A stretch of DNA of 64,000 bases, from NCBI GenBank assembly GCA_018398575.1, contig JAGTXZ010000014.1, positions 496,001 to 560,000 of the forward strand, read 5' to 3'. Positions 1-9,834 of this stretch are shown in pieces (positions within the stretch are counted from its first letter, which is position 1; every line of letters starts with the position of its first letter). Under the pieces are notes generated by a model. That model saw nothing but the letters and a program-made list of their open reading frames with translations. It was not told the DNA's origin and did no database searches. The translations under genes were made by a program, and so were the position numbers. Source of the DNA: Ampelomyces quisqualis. Its lineage: Eukaryota > Ascomycota > Dothideomycetes > Pleosporales > Phaeosphaeriaceae.

Positions 1-939
1 ACGCAGTCACGACGGCCTTTCGCACTTGTCCTCATCGACGCAGACGCTGATGGCTTCCTAGTATGACCGTCCATTCAAACTGCAATTTTTCTTGAAAGAT
101 TGACAACATTTAGTTCCAAGACAAATATCTCACCAAAAAGACCCAAGGCGGAGAAGCCCTCGCAGACGAACTAATGGTCCGAATACGTGAATACCTACGC
201 CCACAATTCGAAGATGCCGATCAGATAGACATTATAGTCAGAGTATATTCCAATCTTGAAGGCATGGCCAACTTCCTCGTCAAGCTTGACAAAGTACGCA
301 ACCTAGGCCAACTCCGCGCTTTCTCAACCGGTTTTTGCGGCCGCATATCGACTTTTGACTGGGTCGACACGGGCGTCGGCAAAGAAGGCGGAGCCGGTCG
401 AAAAGTACGAGGTAAGACATGACAGCCTCTCCTACTAATCATCATTCCCAGAAAACCTCGCTCACTCTTTACCAGAAAACCTCGCATTCTACACCTCAAA
501 CACCCACCTCCGCCACGTCCTCATCGCATGTTCCCCACTAGACACACCCCCCCAACTTCTCACCTCCCTTCCCCTCTCCAAACTCACCCTCATCGAAACT
601 CACCCTTTACCCGCCGCCATTACAGCGCTGCCCCTAAAAGTAACTCGACTGCCAACTATCTTCATCCCACCGCCGCCGCCGCCGCAAGCCAAGGGCCCCC
701 GCTCACGTGACCCGCGCGGACCGCAGCTGCAGCTCATGCAGCAAGAAGACGACGGCGGGGGCGCGACGTGGCTGGTCATCCAGCCTGATGGCGGAATGCA
801 TGGGAGGAGTAAGAGCCAGGGCGGGGGGAGGAGGAAAGGCGATAGGGAGAGAGACGACGATAATCAGAGTCTGAGTATAAGTATTGGGCCAGACAACACT
901 GTGAGTGTGGATAGTGGGCGGAGGAGGAGGATTATGTAA
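1..939 (+). CDS. 3' part of a conserved fungal protein of the CCCH-zinc-finger-associated (DUF7923-like) type
   Basis: Open at the left edge. I read three exons: 1-60, 114-411 and 476-939, with GT-AG introns 61-113 and 412-475, all in phase, ending at TAA 937-939. The first visible exon reads RPFALVLIDADADGFL. The second has VRIREYL and IDIIVRVYSNLEGMANFL, and a later segment runs FDWVDTGVGKEGGAGRKVRE. This resembles the conserved N-terminal domain of fungal proteins carrying C-x8-C-x5-C-x3-H zinc fingers (DUF7923, from memory), a predicted RNA-binding family. The zinc fingers themselves are not visible. After a proline run (about 670-690) the protein ends in a charged, disordered, Arg-rich tail (SGRRRRIM). 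The second intron has two in-frame acceptors, AG 450-451 and AG 474-475, created by a duplicated agaaaacctcgc; the later one fits the family better. Family assignment is moderately sure, molecular role unknown. Confidence 0.65.
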
Positions 940-1785
940 GGGGCTCGAGCACAGGTAGAGGAAAATTAAGTGTCCTGTGTGGCGCGGTACTCGGTGAAAA
1001 AAGACATCCATGCGGATTCGTGGTGGGACCCGGTTCTGCGTCAATCGCTTGAAAATGATGGCATACTTATCGCGTCGCGTAGCATCGCATAGTGTAGTTA
1101 TACCTTATAGGAGGGATGGTGGATTGGAGCAGCAATGCCACAAACTTTCCGCATCGCGCACCCTCTTCGCGTTGATCACATGTGTGAACAACGCCATACA
1201 GACCTACTCCATCGCCAAGTCTCAACCAGAAAAAAACATCCCTTTTTCTTGTGCAAATACCATTCATTCATACCACCCGTGCTGCTCCCGTCATACCCTC
1301 CCCCCATCAACCCAAGTCTCAAAAACTCCCTGACTAGCAAATCTTGTCCTCAACCTCCTGCAACATTGCATCTAGCTTCTTTTTTCCTCCTACTGGTTTT
1401 CGCCTGTCGCTGAGCAGGAGCGTGTCTGGAATCATAAGCACGCTTTGTCCGGCTGTGGACATGGCTGATGGTATGTTGAGATGATTTGCGTCCTGTCCGG
1501 TCGGTGGAATCGCATGTCGAATAACACGTACTCTTCTTGTACTGCATGAATGCTTCGCACAAGTCGATTTGAGTACGGGACTTTGGATTTGATGGTGTTT
1601 TTACTCCGTATTCAGGGCGAAGACCTTAGGACCGTGAAGATGTTGCAGCACACTTGGCGAAGTTAGGTTGTCACCGACAAGACCGCTGGATAACCTAATT
1701 TTTTCATTCAATCCATGGGTATGCACAACGTCCTCAAATGATGACAAAAAAAATTCGTCGAAAAATAGATGCCGGATAAGACCGC
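940..1785. other. Intergenic, no gene seen
   Basis: Short overlapping open frames on both strands have no recognisable domains or consistent splice structure. The segment presumably holds the 3' UTRs of the two convergent flanking genes. Confidence 0.5.
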
Positions 1786-3478
1786 CTACTCTCTAGCTCT
1801 AAACTGTACCATCGGCCCGTCCTTCTTACTCGCAAAAACATCCATGATCTGATACTCACTGGCCATTTCCCTGCCCGGCTCGAGGTCCTTGCCTCCCGCG
1901 CCCAGCGTCGACCCAGGAACAAGTCTCAGATCGAACAAGTACAACACCCGCGCAATCGTTACCGTCAGTTCGACGTATGCCAGTCCTTTCCCGATGCATC
2001 CGCGCGGCCCAATGCTGAACGGATTGAACGCAGCTTGTGCATCGGGGAGGCGGGAGTGTAAGGGGTTCGCGGAGGGGTCGGAAAGCCAGCGCTCGGGGAG
2101 GTAATCAAAGGGTCGCGGGAAGCATGCGGGATTGTGGTGGATGGCGTAGATGGGTACGCCCACGTCGATGCCGGCGGGGATGTGGTGCCCGTCAATGTCC
2201 ATGCCGCCTGCTAGGACTTGACGGGGCAAGGCGCCGGCGACGGGGGGCGTCATGCGCATTGTTTCGTCGATGCAGGCGCGGAGGAAAGCGCAAGACGATA
2301 GTTTCGATCCGGTGACGATTTCTTCGACGTCGGTGAATTCCGAGCGGAGTTCGTTGCAGAGTTTCGACAGGGCGGTGGGGTTATGCGCGAGGTAGAAGAA
2401 CGTGCCGGCCATGGCGGTTGAGGTGGTATCGGAGCCGGCGATGATGAGGAGGTTGGATTCGCCCCAAAGCTCGTTCATGCTGAAGCCGGCGCCGGTCTCG
2501 GGGTCTTTCGCGTTGAGAAGATAGTAGAAGAAGTCTTTGCGGTCGACGTCGACACCGAGTTTCGTGCGCTCCATAGCCTGGGCCTTGCTGTATTGCATGT
2601 ACTGCGCTCGCTGGCCGGCGATTTTTCGGAAGAAGAGCTTATCGAGATGCCAGTTGTGGATGGTGAGATGGGTTCCGCACTGCTGCTGTTAGCCCAACAG
2701 TCCTTGGAAACGAATGCCAAAAACTCACGATCAAATGCCTGTGTGCGGCATTGCCAACTAATTGGGTCGCAAATCGGTTCCGTGGGCTTTCCAGCATGCC
2801 GAACGCCTTTCCGAAGACCAAATCACCCATGATATCGAACACCAGCCACTCGCACCAATTTGCTGCGTTCCACTGGTCATTCCAGCCCTTGTCGTCTATT
2901 CTCTTCTCCGAAACCGCAGCATCAGTCTTCTTGCCCAGCATCTCACATCCGACACGCACATTGGCGAGAATGTACTTTTCCAAGCTCTTGATAGCCGAGT
3001 CACTGAAGGCATGGCTCATGACTCGTCTTTTGCGCGCATGCTGCATCTTGTCGATGGCCGAGTGCACGCTGACGGCAGCGGGCGTACTTGGAAAAGCTTC
3101 ATAGAAGCTTCCCTTTCGGACATTGGAGCGGAAACCGTAAATGGTCTTCAGCCCGGTCGGAGTGTTGACGGAAAGCAGATTTGGCCCAAGCCGAACATAG
3201 GAGCCATATTGGACGTGTGCGCGGTGAAATGCAAGATGTCGACTACCCTTGTAGGCGTAGTATGTAAGATAAATATCAGTGATTTTGGCGAGAAAAGGAC
3301 CTGGATATCTTGCGAGGGGGTGGAATGTGAGTCGGTAGAAGATAACTGCGAAGATCTGGAAGTGGTCAACAGGTGTTCATGGCATCCTCACTGTAGTACT
3401 AACATAGGCGAAGAGTGCTCCGAAGATGGAGGCGATAAGGAGGAGGGGCGAAGTCAGCAGCCTCATCAAAAAGTCCAT
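1786..3478 (-). CDS. Cytochrome P450 monooxygenase
   Basis: Three exons on the minus strand: 3478-3404, 3355-2729 and about 2685-1786, with GT-AG introns 3356-3403 and about 2686-2728, both phase 0, giving about 533 aa, normal for a fungal P450. The N-terminus (MDFLMRLLTSPLLLIASIFGALFAY) is a membrane anchor, followed by the proline-rich hinge HPLARYPGPF. Seen in order: a WxxxR-type helix C region, the I-helix oxygen-binding motif AGSDTT, the K-helix ETMR, PERW, and the haem loop FSIGPRGCIG with its cysteine near residue 464. All residues needed for a working haem enzyme are present. It should sit in the ER membrane and use a P450 reductase. The overall sequence recalls fungal clans with benzoate 4-monooxygenase and isotrichodermin hydroxylase-like members, but the substrate cannot be told. 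No other secondary-metabolism gene lies next to it. Confidence 0.93.
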
Positions 3479-4139
3479 GTTGACGGTGGTGGTAAAGAGT
3501 AATAGCTAATGTTATTGAGAAGAGTACATTGACACACAAAGTAAGCTGCAGGGTGTACAAGAACACAGCAAAGGCCGTGCCTTATGTACGAACCGTCGCT
3601 CCCCCATCATCCGGGGCACCCGCAATACCCAGCGAGCGTTTTCAATCGATCGGGAGTGGTCCATGACAAAGGGCATCAGTAGTCAGGCGCAGATGTTTGC
3701 TGGTGGGTGAAGCGGGTATATGCTGCGGACCACGACGGCTAAATGCGGATGTTGCAGGTTGTACAGAAGCTGCGCTCACGTGCGGCGGATACTTCAGCCC
3801 CACGCGGATATTGCAGCGCTATGATGGTACCCTACATAGCTGCCGCAGAGGATGGGCACGGGTATCGTACGAAGAGTTGTGCGAGACGAAACGTTCCGCA
3901 GTTGGTGCATACACGTTAAGTCTGGCCGTGCATCAGGGGGGTCATCTGTTGTAAGCTAAGATAGGAGGGTGATGATTCGTCATTGCATTGATAGCTAGGT
4001 ACTGACACAGAAGAATCTTCTATTAGTTATATTAAACAGAAGTTTTGTTTTATAAAGTATACATATACGGTTGTAGTGGTAAAGTCGTGAGCATGCCGTG
4101 ATAGATGGTCACGACTGGTGGTGTTTCGGATGCAGCACT
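3479..4139. other. Intergenic, no gene seen
   Basis: Upstream region of the P450 gene. One open frame (3697-3954, plus) lacks recognisable features. The part after 3960 is AT-rich and probably 3' UTR or spacer of the next minus-strand gene. Confidence 0.45.
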
Positions 4140-4460
4140 TCATGCGCCGCCTTCTCTCTTCGCGTATTCATTCTCGATTCGCTCCTCATATTTCCTCTCG
4201 TTGTTCTTCTGGTCTTCTTCTTCAGTGACGTCCTGAATTCTCTTCTGGTCGCTTGCCCCTGTGCCTTGGACACGCCGTCCTGCATTGTCGACCTCGAAGC
4301 GCTCCTCGCGCGACTGTTCACCAGGGTTCTGAGTGGTGCGATGAACCCGAGTGCCGCTGGGGTCTGAGTATGTGGTCTCGCTGTGCGACGTAGTTTTGCC
4401 GTTGACTGAGCTGGACGAGTAGGATGTGCTGGAAGACTGGAAAGTAGAGTGGCTCGGCAT
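4140..4460 (-). CDS. Small hydrophilic low-complexity protein, uncharacterised
   Basis: A 106-aa single-exon frame starting at MPSHSTFQSSSTSYSSSS and ending ENEYAKREGGA. The N-terminal third is Ser/Thr-rich, the middle is rich in Arg and Gln, and the C-terminal third is highly charged (Glu/Lys/Arg) with likely helical content (VTEEEDQKNNERKYEERIE). The frame stays open upstream to 4574, but the Met at 4460 begins the compositionally coherent part. There is no signal peptide or membrane segment. Short Ser-rich, charged proteins of this look are widespread among Pezizomycotina. I do not recognise a named family and infer no function. It lies head-to-head with the membrane-protein gene starting at 4794, so the 330-base gap may be a shared promoter. 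Confidence 0.55.
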   Translation of the reverse strand: MPSHSTFQSSSTSYSSSSVNGKTTSHSETTYSDPSGTRVHRTTQNPGEQSREERFEVDNAGRRVQGTGASDQKRIQDVTEEEDQKNNERKYEERIENEYAKREGGA

Positions 4461-4793
4461 GATTGGTGGTGTGCACGGATAGCAGACAAAGGAAATTGGG
4501 GTTAGGGTTGTGTCTTTGTAGGTGCATGGGAAGAGAAGAGGTGTAAGCGCGGGAGTGGCTGCACAAGACGTCACGTGCTGAATTCATGCATGGCGAATCA
4601 AGTCGTATCAGCACGGCTGGCTCTGGTAGCGTGTTGAGCCCAGCAGGAGAGTCTGCTTGTCCACCTTTTGGCACAGCAACTCTCAGATGGCAATGGGATA
4701 GTGTTGGAGTTCCATGGTGAGTGGTTCGCCAAGCCCGTGACAGCAAAGCCGCACTGCCGATTGCGCATCACCGCCCGCCGAACACCAACGGCC

Positions 4794-6182
4794 ATGCTGC
4801 TGCTAACCAGCCTGTCGCTGGCCTGGCCATGGCTTGGTCAAGCCGTTGCAGCTGGGTCGATACCGCCTGAGTGTCGCGACCCCGACCTGGTGGACACCAA
4901 GCCATGTTACCAGCCTATCCACCATGTCCTTGCCGTCGCACCCGACTCGCTTTACACGGCGAAGATACGGTGCTACCACTGCCCCTACTATGCGTGGAGC
5001 AACGAGGGGCCGCATTGGGGGGACAAGCTCCTCTTTGGGGACAACGATCTGGTCAGTATACTATGCAGAAGGCCGTCGGGGAGGCCGTCCTGGTCGTGGC
5101 GCACGTGACTAATGTCAAGTCTGGTGCGCCAGCTCTTCAACGTCTCCCTCTCGCACGATAATCGCACCGTCCTGCTAAACGGCGAACCCTTTTTCCCGAA
5201 GCTATCTACGCATCCCGCGCCCCCAGATCTACATGTTCCTATTCTGCGCCCCGGATTCTCCTACTTCGATCTTTCCTATGCCCTCGGGTGCCGCGAACCG
5301 TCTTGTCAGCCTGGTCGCGGGCAGGGCGACACTGGATGCCCCCATTGGTGCGGGGAGGGCAAGCTGCAGCTCGGAAGACCTGCTATTGACTACCTGTACA
5401 TCAAGAAGAGCACCGACTACAGCCGCAATGACACAGTTGCGGCGGCACAGTATTGGGAGCTCGATATCGACGCAATTGGGGCTTACACCGCGTACACAGA
5501 AGATCGGACTTGGGGATTCACCAATGCTTCGCAAAAGATGCTCCGAGTCGTGATAGCTGGCACGCAGATGCAGACCAAGCATCACGGAAGTGGACAGGAG
5601 ACCCCCTTCAGTCCATTCCGTGGCAACGAGAAGACTTACACTTATCGTATTGCCCACGTCGAGCTAGTGGATCGGGAATTCAAGTTCCCAGAACCACAAC
5701 CTTTGTCGTTCCGCGAACGCGTGTCCAGATTCTTCGGTAACGACGTTTGGGAAGCAGAGGGGCGCTTGGTCTACATCAGAGACGAGTGGGACCGTGATTA
5801 TGGCAAGCATGGCACATTGCACTACCTTTTCAATGACATCATCAACTGGCACTCATGGTACCTAGTTGGTACCATCGTCGCCGCAGTATTCGGCGGCGTC
5901 CTGGTCATCCTCGCCGTATACAGGTCCATCATCTGGATTATCGAGCAGCGAGAATTGATGAAGTGGGATGGCATGGACGATGTCTGGGACAAGCTTAGGC
6001 GGGAAAGAGACGTCGAGGAGCAAAACGCATTGCTTCATGGCAGATACACGGACGACCCCGAAGAAGGTGGTAGTGGCCCGACGCCACCAACATACACGGA
6101 TGATCTGGACACGATGAAGCCTTTACCGACGAAGCCACTACCAGAGAAGCCGTTACCCGCAGTTCCACTCATAGATGCATAG
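4794..6182 (+). CDS. Single-pass membrane protein with signal peptide and proline-rich cytoplasmic tail
   Basis: Two exons, 4794-5051 and 5133-6182. The intron 5052-5132 (donor GTCAGT, branch-like TGACTAAT, acceptor CCAG) is the only AG choice that keeps phase 0 and skips the in-frame TGA at 5106. The product is about 435 aa. The N-terminus MLLLTSLSLAWPWLGQAVAA is a signal peptide. The luminal or extracellular part has many cysteines (for example YALGCREPSCQPG and GCPHWCGEGK) and several N-glycosylation sequons (NVS, NRT, NDT, NAS). A transmembrane helix around residue 330 (YLVGTIVAAVFGGVLVILAV) is followed by a charged tail ending in repeated PLPTKPLPEKPLPAVPL, which resembles SH3-ligand motifs. 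Topology is therefore type I. I do not recognise the ectodomain; role unknown. Confidence 0.8.
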
Positions 6183-7677
6183 GAGGATCTTGGCTCGAGA
6201 CGACCAGCAAGTATAATGAATGCCATTGCACACATGTACTTTTGTGATCTTGTCATTTGTGGTCCTGGAAGCCGTCGACGTCCTGCATCATGACCCTCTG
6301 CAGAAAAATTCACACCGAAATGCGGTGAATCCCCCGGGATTCGACCGGCTGAGGAGGCCAGAGCGACCACGTTATCCTGCCAGAATACTTCATTCCTTCG
6401 CAAGGACGCATCGACATCACCAGGACGCGATATCGCGTGCGATCAGTCGAGTCAAAGCTTGCCCTTCCACCCGAACAGGAGCGGCCCTTTCCAAACAAAC
6501 GGAGGCTACTCTCAAGGTTATCATTATGCGCAAACGCTGGTCGCCAGTCTTAGCCCGCTACGTCTGAGCCGCTGACTGCATCCTCGCAACATCAAAGATC
6601 AGTGTACATATACTTCCATTGCCAATCTAGAAACCTTCAGAAACGCTGCTAGATATTCTTGAAGGTCAAAATTACTGCCGCAGGCGGAACCAGAAGTCTG
6701 TCCTCGCACCAATATTTCCACCCCATCTCCCCCAACTAATCATCCCATCAAGATGTCGCAACCTAAGTTCTCCGCACCCCCATCCGCTCAGGAAACCACG
6801 ACATCACAATTTTCACCTGTTCTGCACCTCCCAACAACCCCATCCTCGGCTTGACCTACAAACAAGTAGACTACCTCGGCCCCCCCGGCCCTCACCGTCC
6901 CCCAAAGTTTCGACACAGTCATCTCCTTCACAATAGCCCATCTCGACCCAGACAACATCGCGCCAAAAACCCTAATCCACGCATCCATCGCGTCCAGCGT
7001 GCGTCGTTCCGCACCGTCCAAATAGGCCATCGCCACGAATTCCGGCGTAGGCCCGTACGAAGTTAAAGATGCCATGAAGCAGTCCTTGCACCATTCGAAA
7101 GCCAGGAAAGAATCGGGGCAGCTAGAATATACCTCGTTCCAACGAAAGTGTTTACATGGATTACCTTTGCGCACCCCGCACGCGCTGAGCTCGCGGCTGG
7201 TTACGTGGGGGTTTTTTTTAATTAGTTTTGAAAAGCGCTGGGCTGTGGTCGTCGATGATGGGACGTGTCTGTGACATGTGTGCACTCACGTCCGGGCCGG
7301 ATGTATCGGGTGATCTTGCGTGCACTGGCTGCACAATCTACAGCTTGGCTTGGCCGGCTGATGAGGGTATGTAAAGGTGCAGGACGAATATCAACGAGTT
7401 TCTTGCTCTGGGCAAGAAGATTGGCTGCGGGGCGAGGATATTCAAAGGGAACAGTGGAAGACGATTTGGGTCTCGGACCTTAATCACCTTGTTGTTGCGA
7501 TTTCATAGCAGAGAAGAGTCTTCGAAAGCATATCGTAGACTTGTTTCAACGCGACGAGTAATGGAAATGGAATGTTAGTTAGAAAATAGTACGAGAGGAG
7601 GTTTCGTGACTATCAGTTTCAGTAAGGCTCCAGCGACCGCTCCCTTTTCTAGCTCCTCCGCTCCCCCATCCCCACCT
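6183..7677. other. Intergenic with one doubtful cysteine-containing open frame (6788-7285, minus)
   Basis: No gene here can be supported firmly. The longest frame (165 aa, minus, 6788-7285) has a short Cys-rich stretch (CGVRKGNPCKHF, then CPDSFLAFEWCKDCF) and a protein-like C-terminal half, but opens with GTG rather than ATG. On the plus strand an ATG at 6753 (MSQPKFSAPPSAQ) follows a pyrimidine-rich leader that looks like a 5' UTR, but its frame stops after 33 codons; neighbouring frames carry protein-like pieces (ITIFTCSAPPNNPILGLTYK; VPQSFDTVISFTIAHLDPDN). A decayed plus-strand gene is possible. From 7280 to 7677 nothing is seen. Confidence 0.25.
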
Positions 7678-8762
7678 CTAAACAAAATACCCTTTAATCG
7701 CCGGCAAAATCGTCGTCCACGCCGCATTCCCACTGCCCGGCTCCATATTATACATATAATCCCCCCACCACGGCCCTGCTGCCCACCAAATCGTGCCAAG
7801 CCACACGTCGGAATTAGTCCGCATATAGCCTAGCCCATCCTTTAGCGCCTCAATACACTGCGCATTATTCCCCGCGGCAAACTCGCCAATCACGCCCCTC
7901 TTGGCGTTATCTTTGAGCCACTTGGTGGCAGCCTGGAGACGCTCTTTGAAGATAGTTCCACTGACGCAGGTGGCCGATGTGCCGGAGCCGTCGGAGTCGA
8001 GGTATTGGTGCATTTGGAAAACGAGCTTGTTGGACGGGTCTTTGAGGTTGATGAGCGAGGCGGCGTTGCCTGAAGATATCCATGTCCATGCGCCGGTCCA
8101 GCTGTTTCCCTCGGGCGTAATGTATTGCTGCGTTGCGCCGGCGGCTCGGATCCCGTCGATGGCAGCCTGGTTGAGGTCGAACACAAGTTTTTGAGACATG
8201 TCATGATATTCGTTATTCGTGTCGAATACAACCAGCGGGTTGAATTTGTACACGGCTGCAACGTTTTGCCACCATGTTTTGAAGCCCGCAGTGTCAGTGA
8301 TGATGTTGCCGAGGAAGCGGCCGTAGTTGTGTGGCTGGACCATAGCGTAGGCACCTTTGGAGGTGATGTAGTCAATTTGTTGGGTGAGGTTGCCGAGGTA
8401 GAGCGGATCAAAGGGGGCGGTTAGGGATTTGGGGGTGAGGCGCTCCATTACTGAGGAAAGTGTGTTAGAAGTGGTTCTTAGATCTAGTATCCGAGTGTTG
8501 AAAGAATGGCGCGAAACTTACGGAAGTTCAGGCGGAACATGTTCATGCCTTGTGCCATAAATTGGTCGATCGTGTTGAGGTCGTACCAGATATACTCTCT
8601 GCCATAGACACCAGTGAAGTTCTTCTCGCCAAACTCAGCACCAGACTCGTTGATCCCAAACCACTGTAGCTTTTTCGTCTGTCGCTTTTCTTGGGCGGGT
8701 GCTGCAAACGCAGTGCTCGCCAGAGCGGCTGATGTGAGGATCTTCTGCAGAAGCATCTTCAT
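7678..8762 (-). CDS. Secreted GH5 endo-beta-1,4-glucanase
   Basis: Two exons, 8762-8522 and 8450-7678; intron 8451-8521 (GTAAGT...CTCAG) splits a Leu codon and restores the family motif FRLNFLMERL. The product is 337 aa, the usual size of single-domain fungal GH5 subfamily-5 cellulases such as Thermoascus aurantiacus Cel5A, which it resembles throughout. A signal peptide (MKMLLQKILTSAALASTAFA) precedes a possible KR processing site; no carbohydrate-binding module is present. Seen in order: LQWFGINESGAEFG, MVQPHNYGRF, acid/base Glu about 161 in DTNNEYHD, NSWTGAWTW, HQYLDSDGSGTSATCV, nucleophile Glu about 270 in GVIGEFAAG, and IWWAAGPWWGDYMY. Both catalytic glutamates are intact, so an active cellulose-cleaving enzyme is expected outside the cell. 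Such genes are usually carbon-catabolite repressed; I did not map regulator sites. Confidence 0.96.
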
Positions 8763-9834
8763 TGTTGCAATGCCCGAACAAACCTTGCGATAGCCGTGGC
8801 CTCCGATTGCTGGGGGTCATGTTCATACTTATAGACTGACGTCTATTCGAGAACTCCTGTGCCTGGCTGTCCAGCCATACGGACCAATACTTCCGTCCTT
8901 CAAGAGGCAAGGAGCAAAAGTTTCCTTGTCCTTCATCTCAAGATGACGAATCCGGTATCGTCAACCTCTGTACTCGAGAGCAGCCCTGCGGCGTAGATTG
9001 CTTGAGCATATTAAAAGGCTGTCTGAACTTTTAGCTGTAGGCCATGCGAGGTGATTGATTGCGGGGACGCATGGGTTGCTATTCGTGCGTCAACGGAAAT
9101 GGCCGTTTCGAAATGCTGGCGTGAGCGGGTTGGGATAGATTAAAGAACCCCACATCAAGAGCCGGTGGCCAAGTCGGACACTTATTCGTGCTCGGCCAAT
9201 AATTTGCGAGAAATACCGCGGTGATCCTTCCATGCATGTTCGTCGCATGTTCCTCCGTACACGCTCCTTGCTTGATTAATCTTAATCTTCCATAAGCTTG
9301 GCCTTCGCCTGATTTGAATCTTGTATTCATTAATATGGAGAGACAATATGACCTCCATGTCAGGATGAGCGAAGCGCGAGGTGCTAAGCTTTGCGGGGAG
9401 ATAGATGGACTTGATGGGATCTTGATAGGCCCTGGCGCATGGCTCATCTACTATGGAGCACCGTAGGAGAAGGTTCCATGTATATCGAAGCCCCACCACT
9501 GCTGGCGCCTGACTCAAAGCTCGGCCTCGTAGAATATTCTGCGAAGATTAGCACTGCAGCCCTCCCCCCCCCCGCCGCCCCTGCTGATTTTGTTGTGCTG
9601 CCATCAACTGTAGCGAAATATGCCTGCTGGCTGTTAGATGTGGAGATGCGATCCGTGGCAAGCATTCAATTCGACGTCGCAGGGAAACACAAGGCAGCAT
9701 TAAATGGTCTCTTATGCAGCTATTACTAGATGGAAACATGTGCGAGAGTTTTTCACTAGGCAACACATCCTGCCAAGTCGCATGACATCGAAATTGACAC
9801 AGGTTTGACCGAACATGCTGTTGACTTTGTGTCC
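8763..9834. other. Intergenic, no gene seen
   Basis: Promoter side of the endoglucanase gene and 3' side of the RING-like gene. Open frames here are short, overlap on both strands and lack recognisable motifs. Confidence 0.45.

Noticed and set aside
5106..5114. Membrane protein starting at the ATG 5112
   Set aside because: Would lack the signal peptide. Splicing 5052-5132 in phase joins it to an upstream exon with a clear signal sequence.
9439..9729. 96-codon plus-strand frame beside the endoglucanase gene
   Set aside because: Overlapped by similar minus-strand frames; includes a poly-C stretch and no motif.
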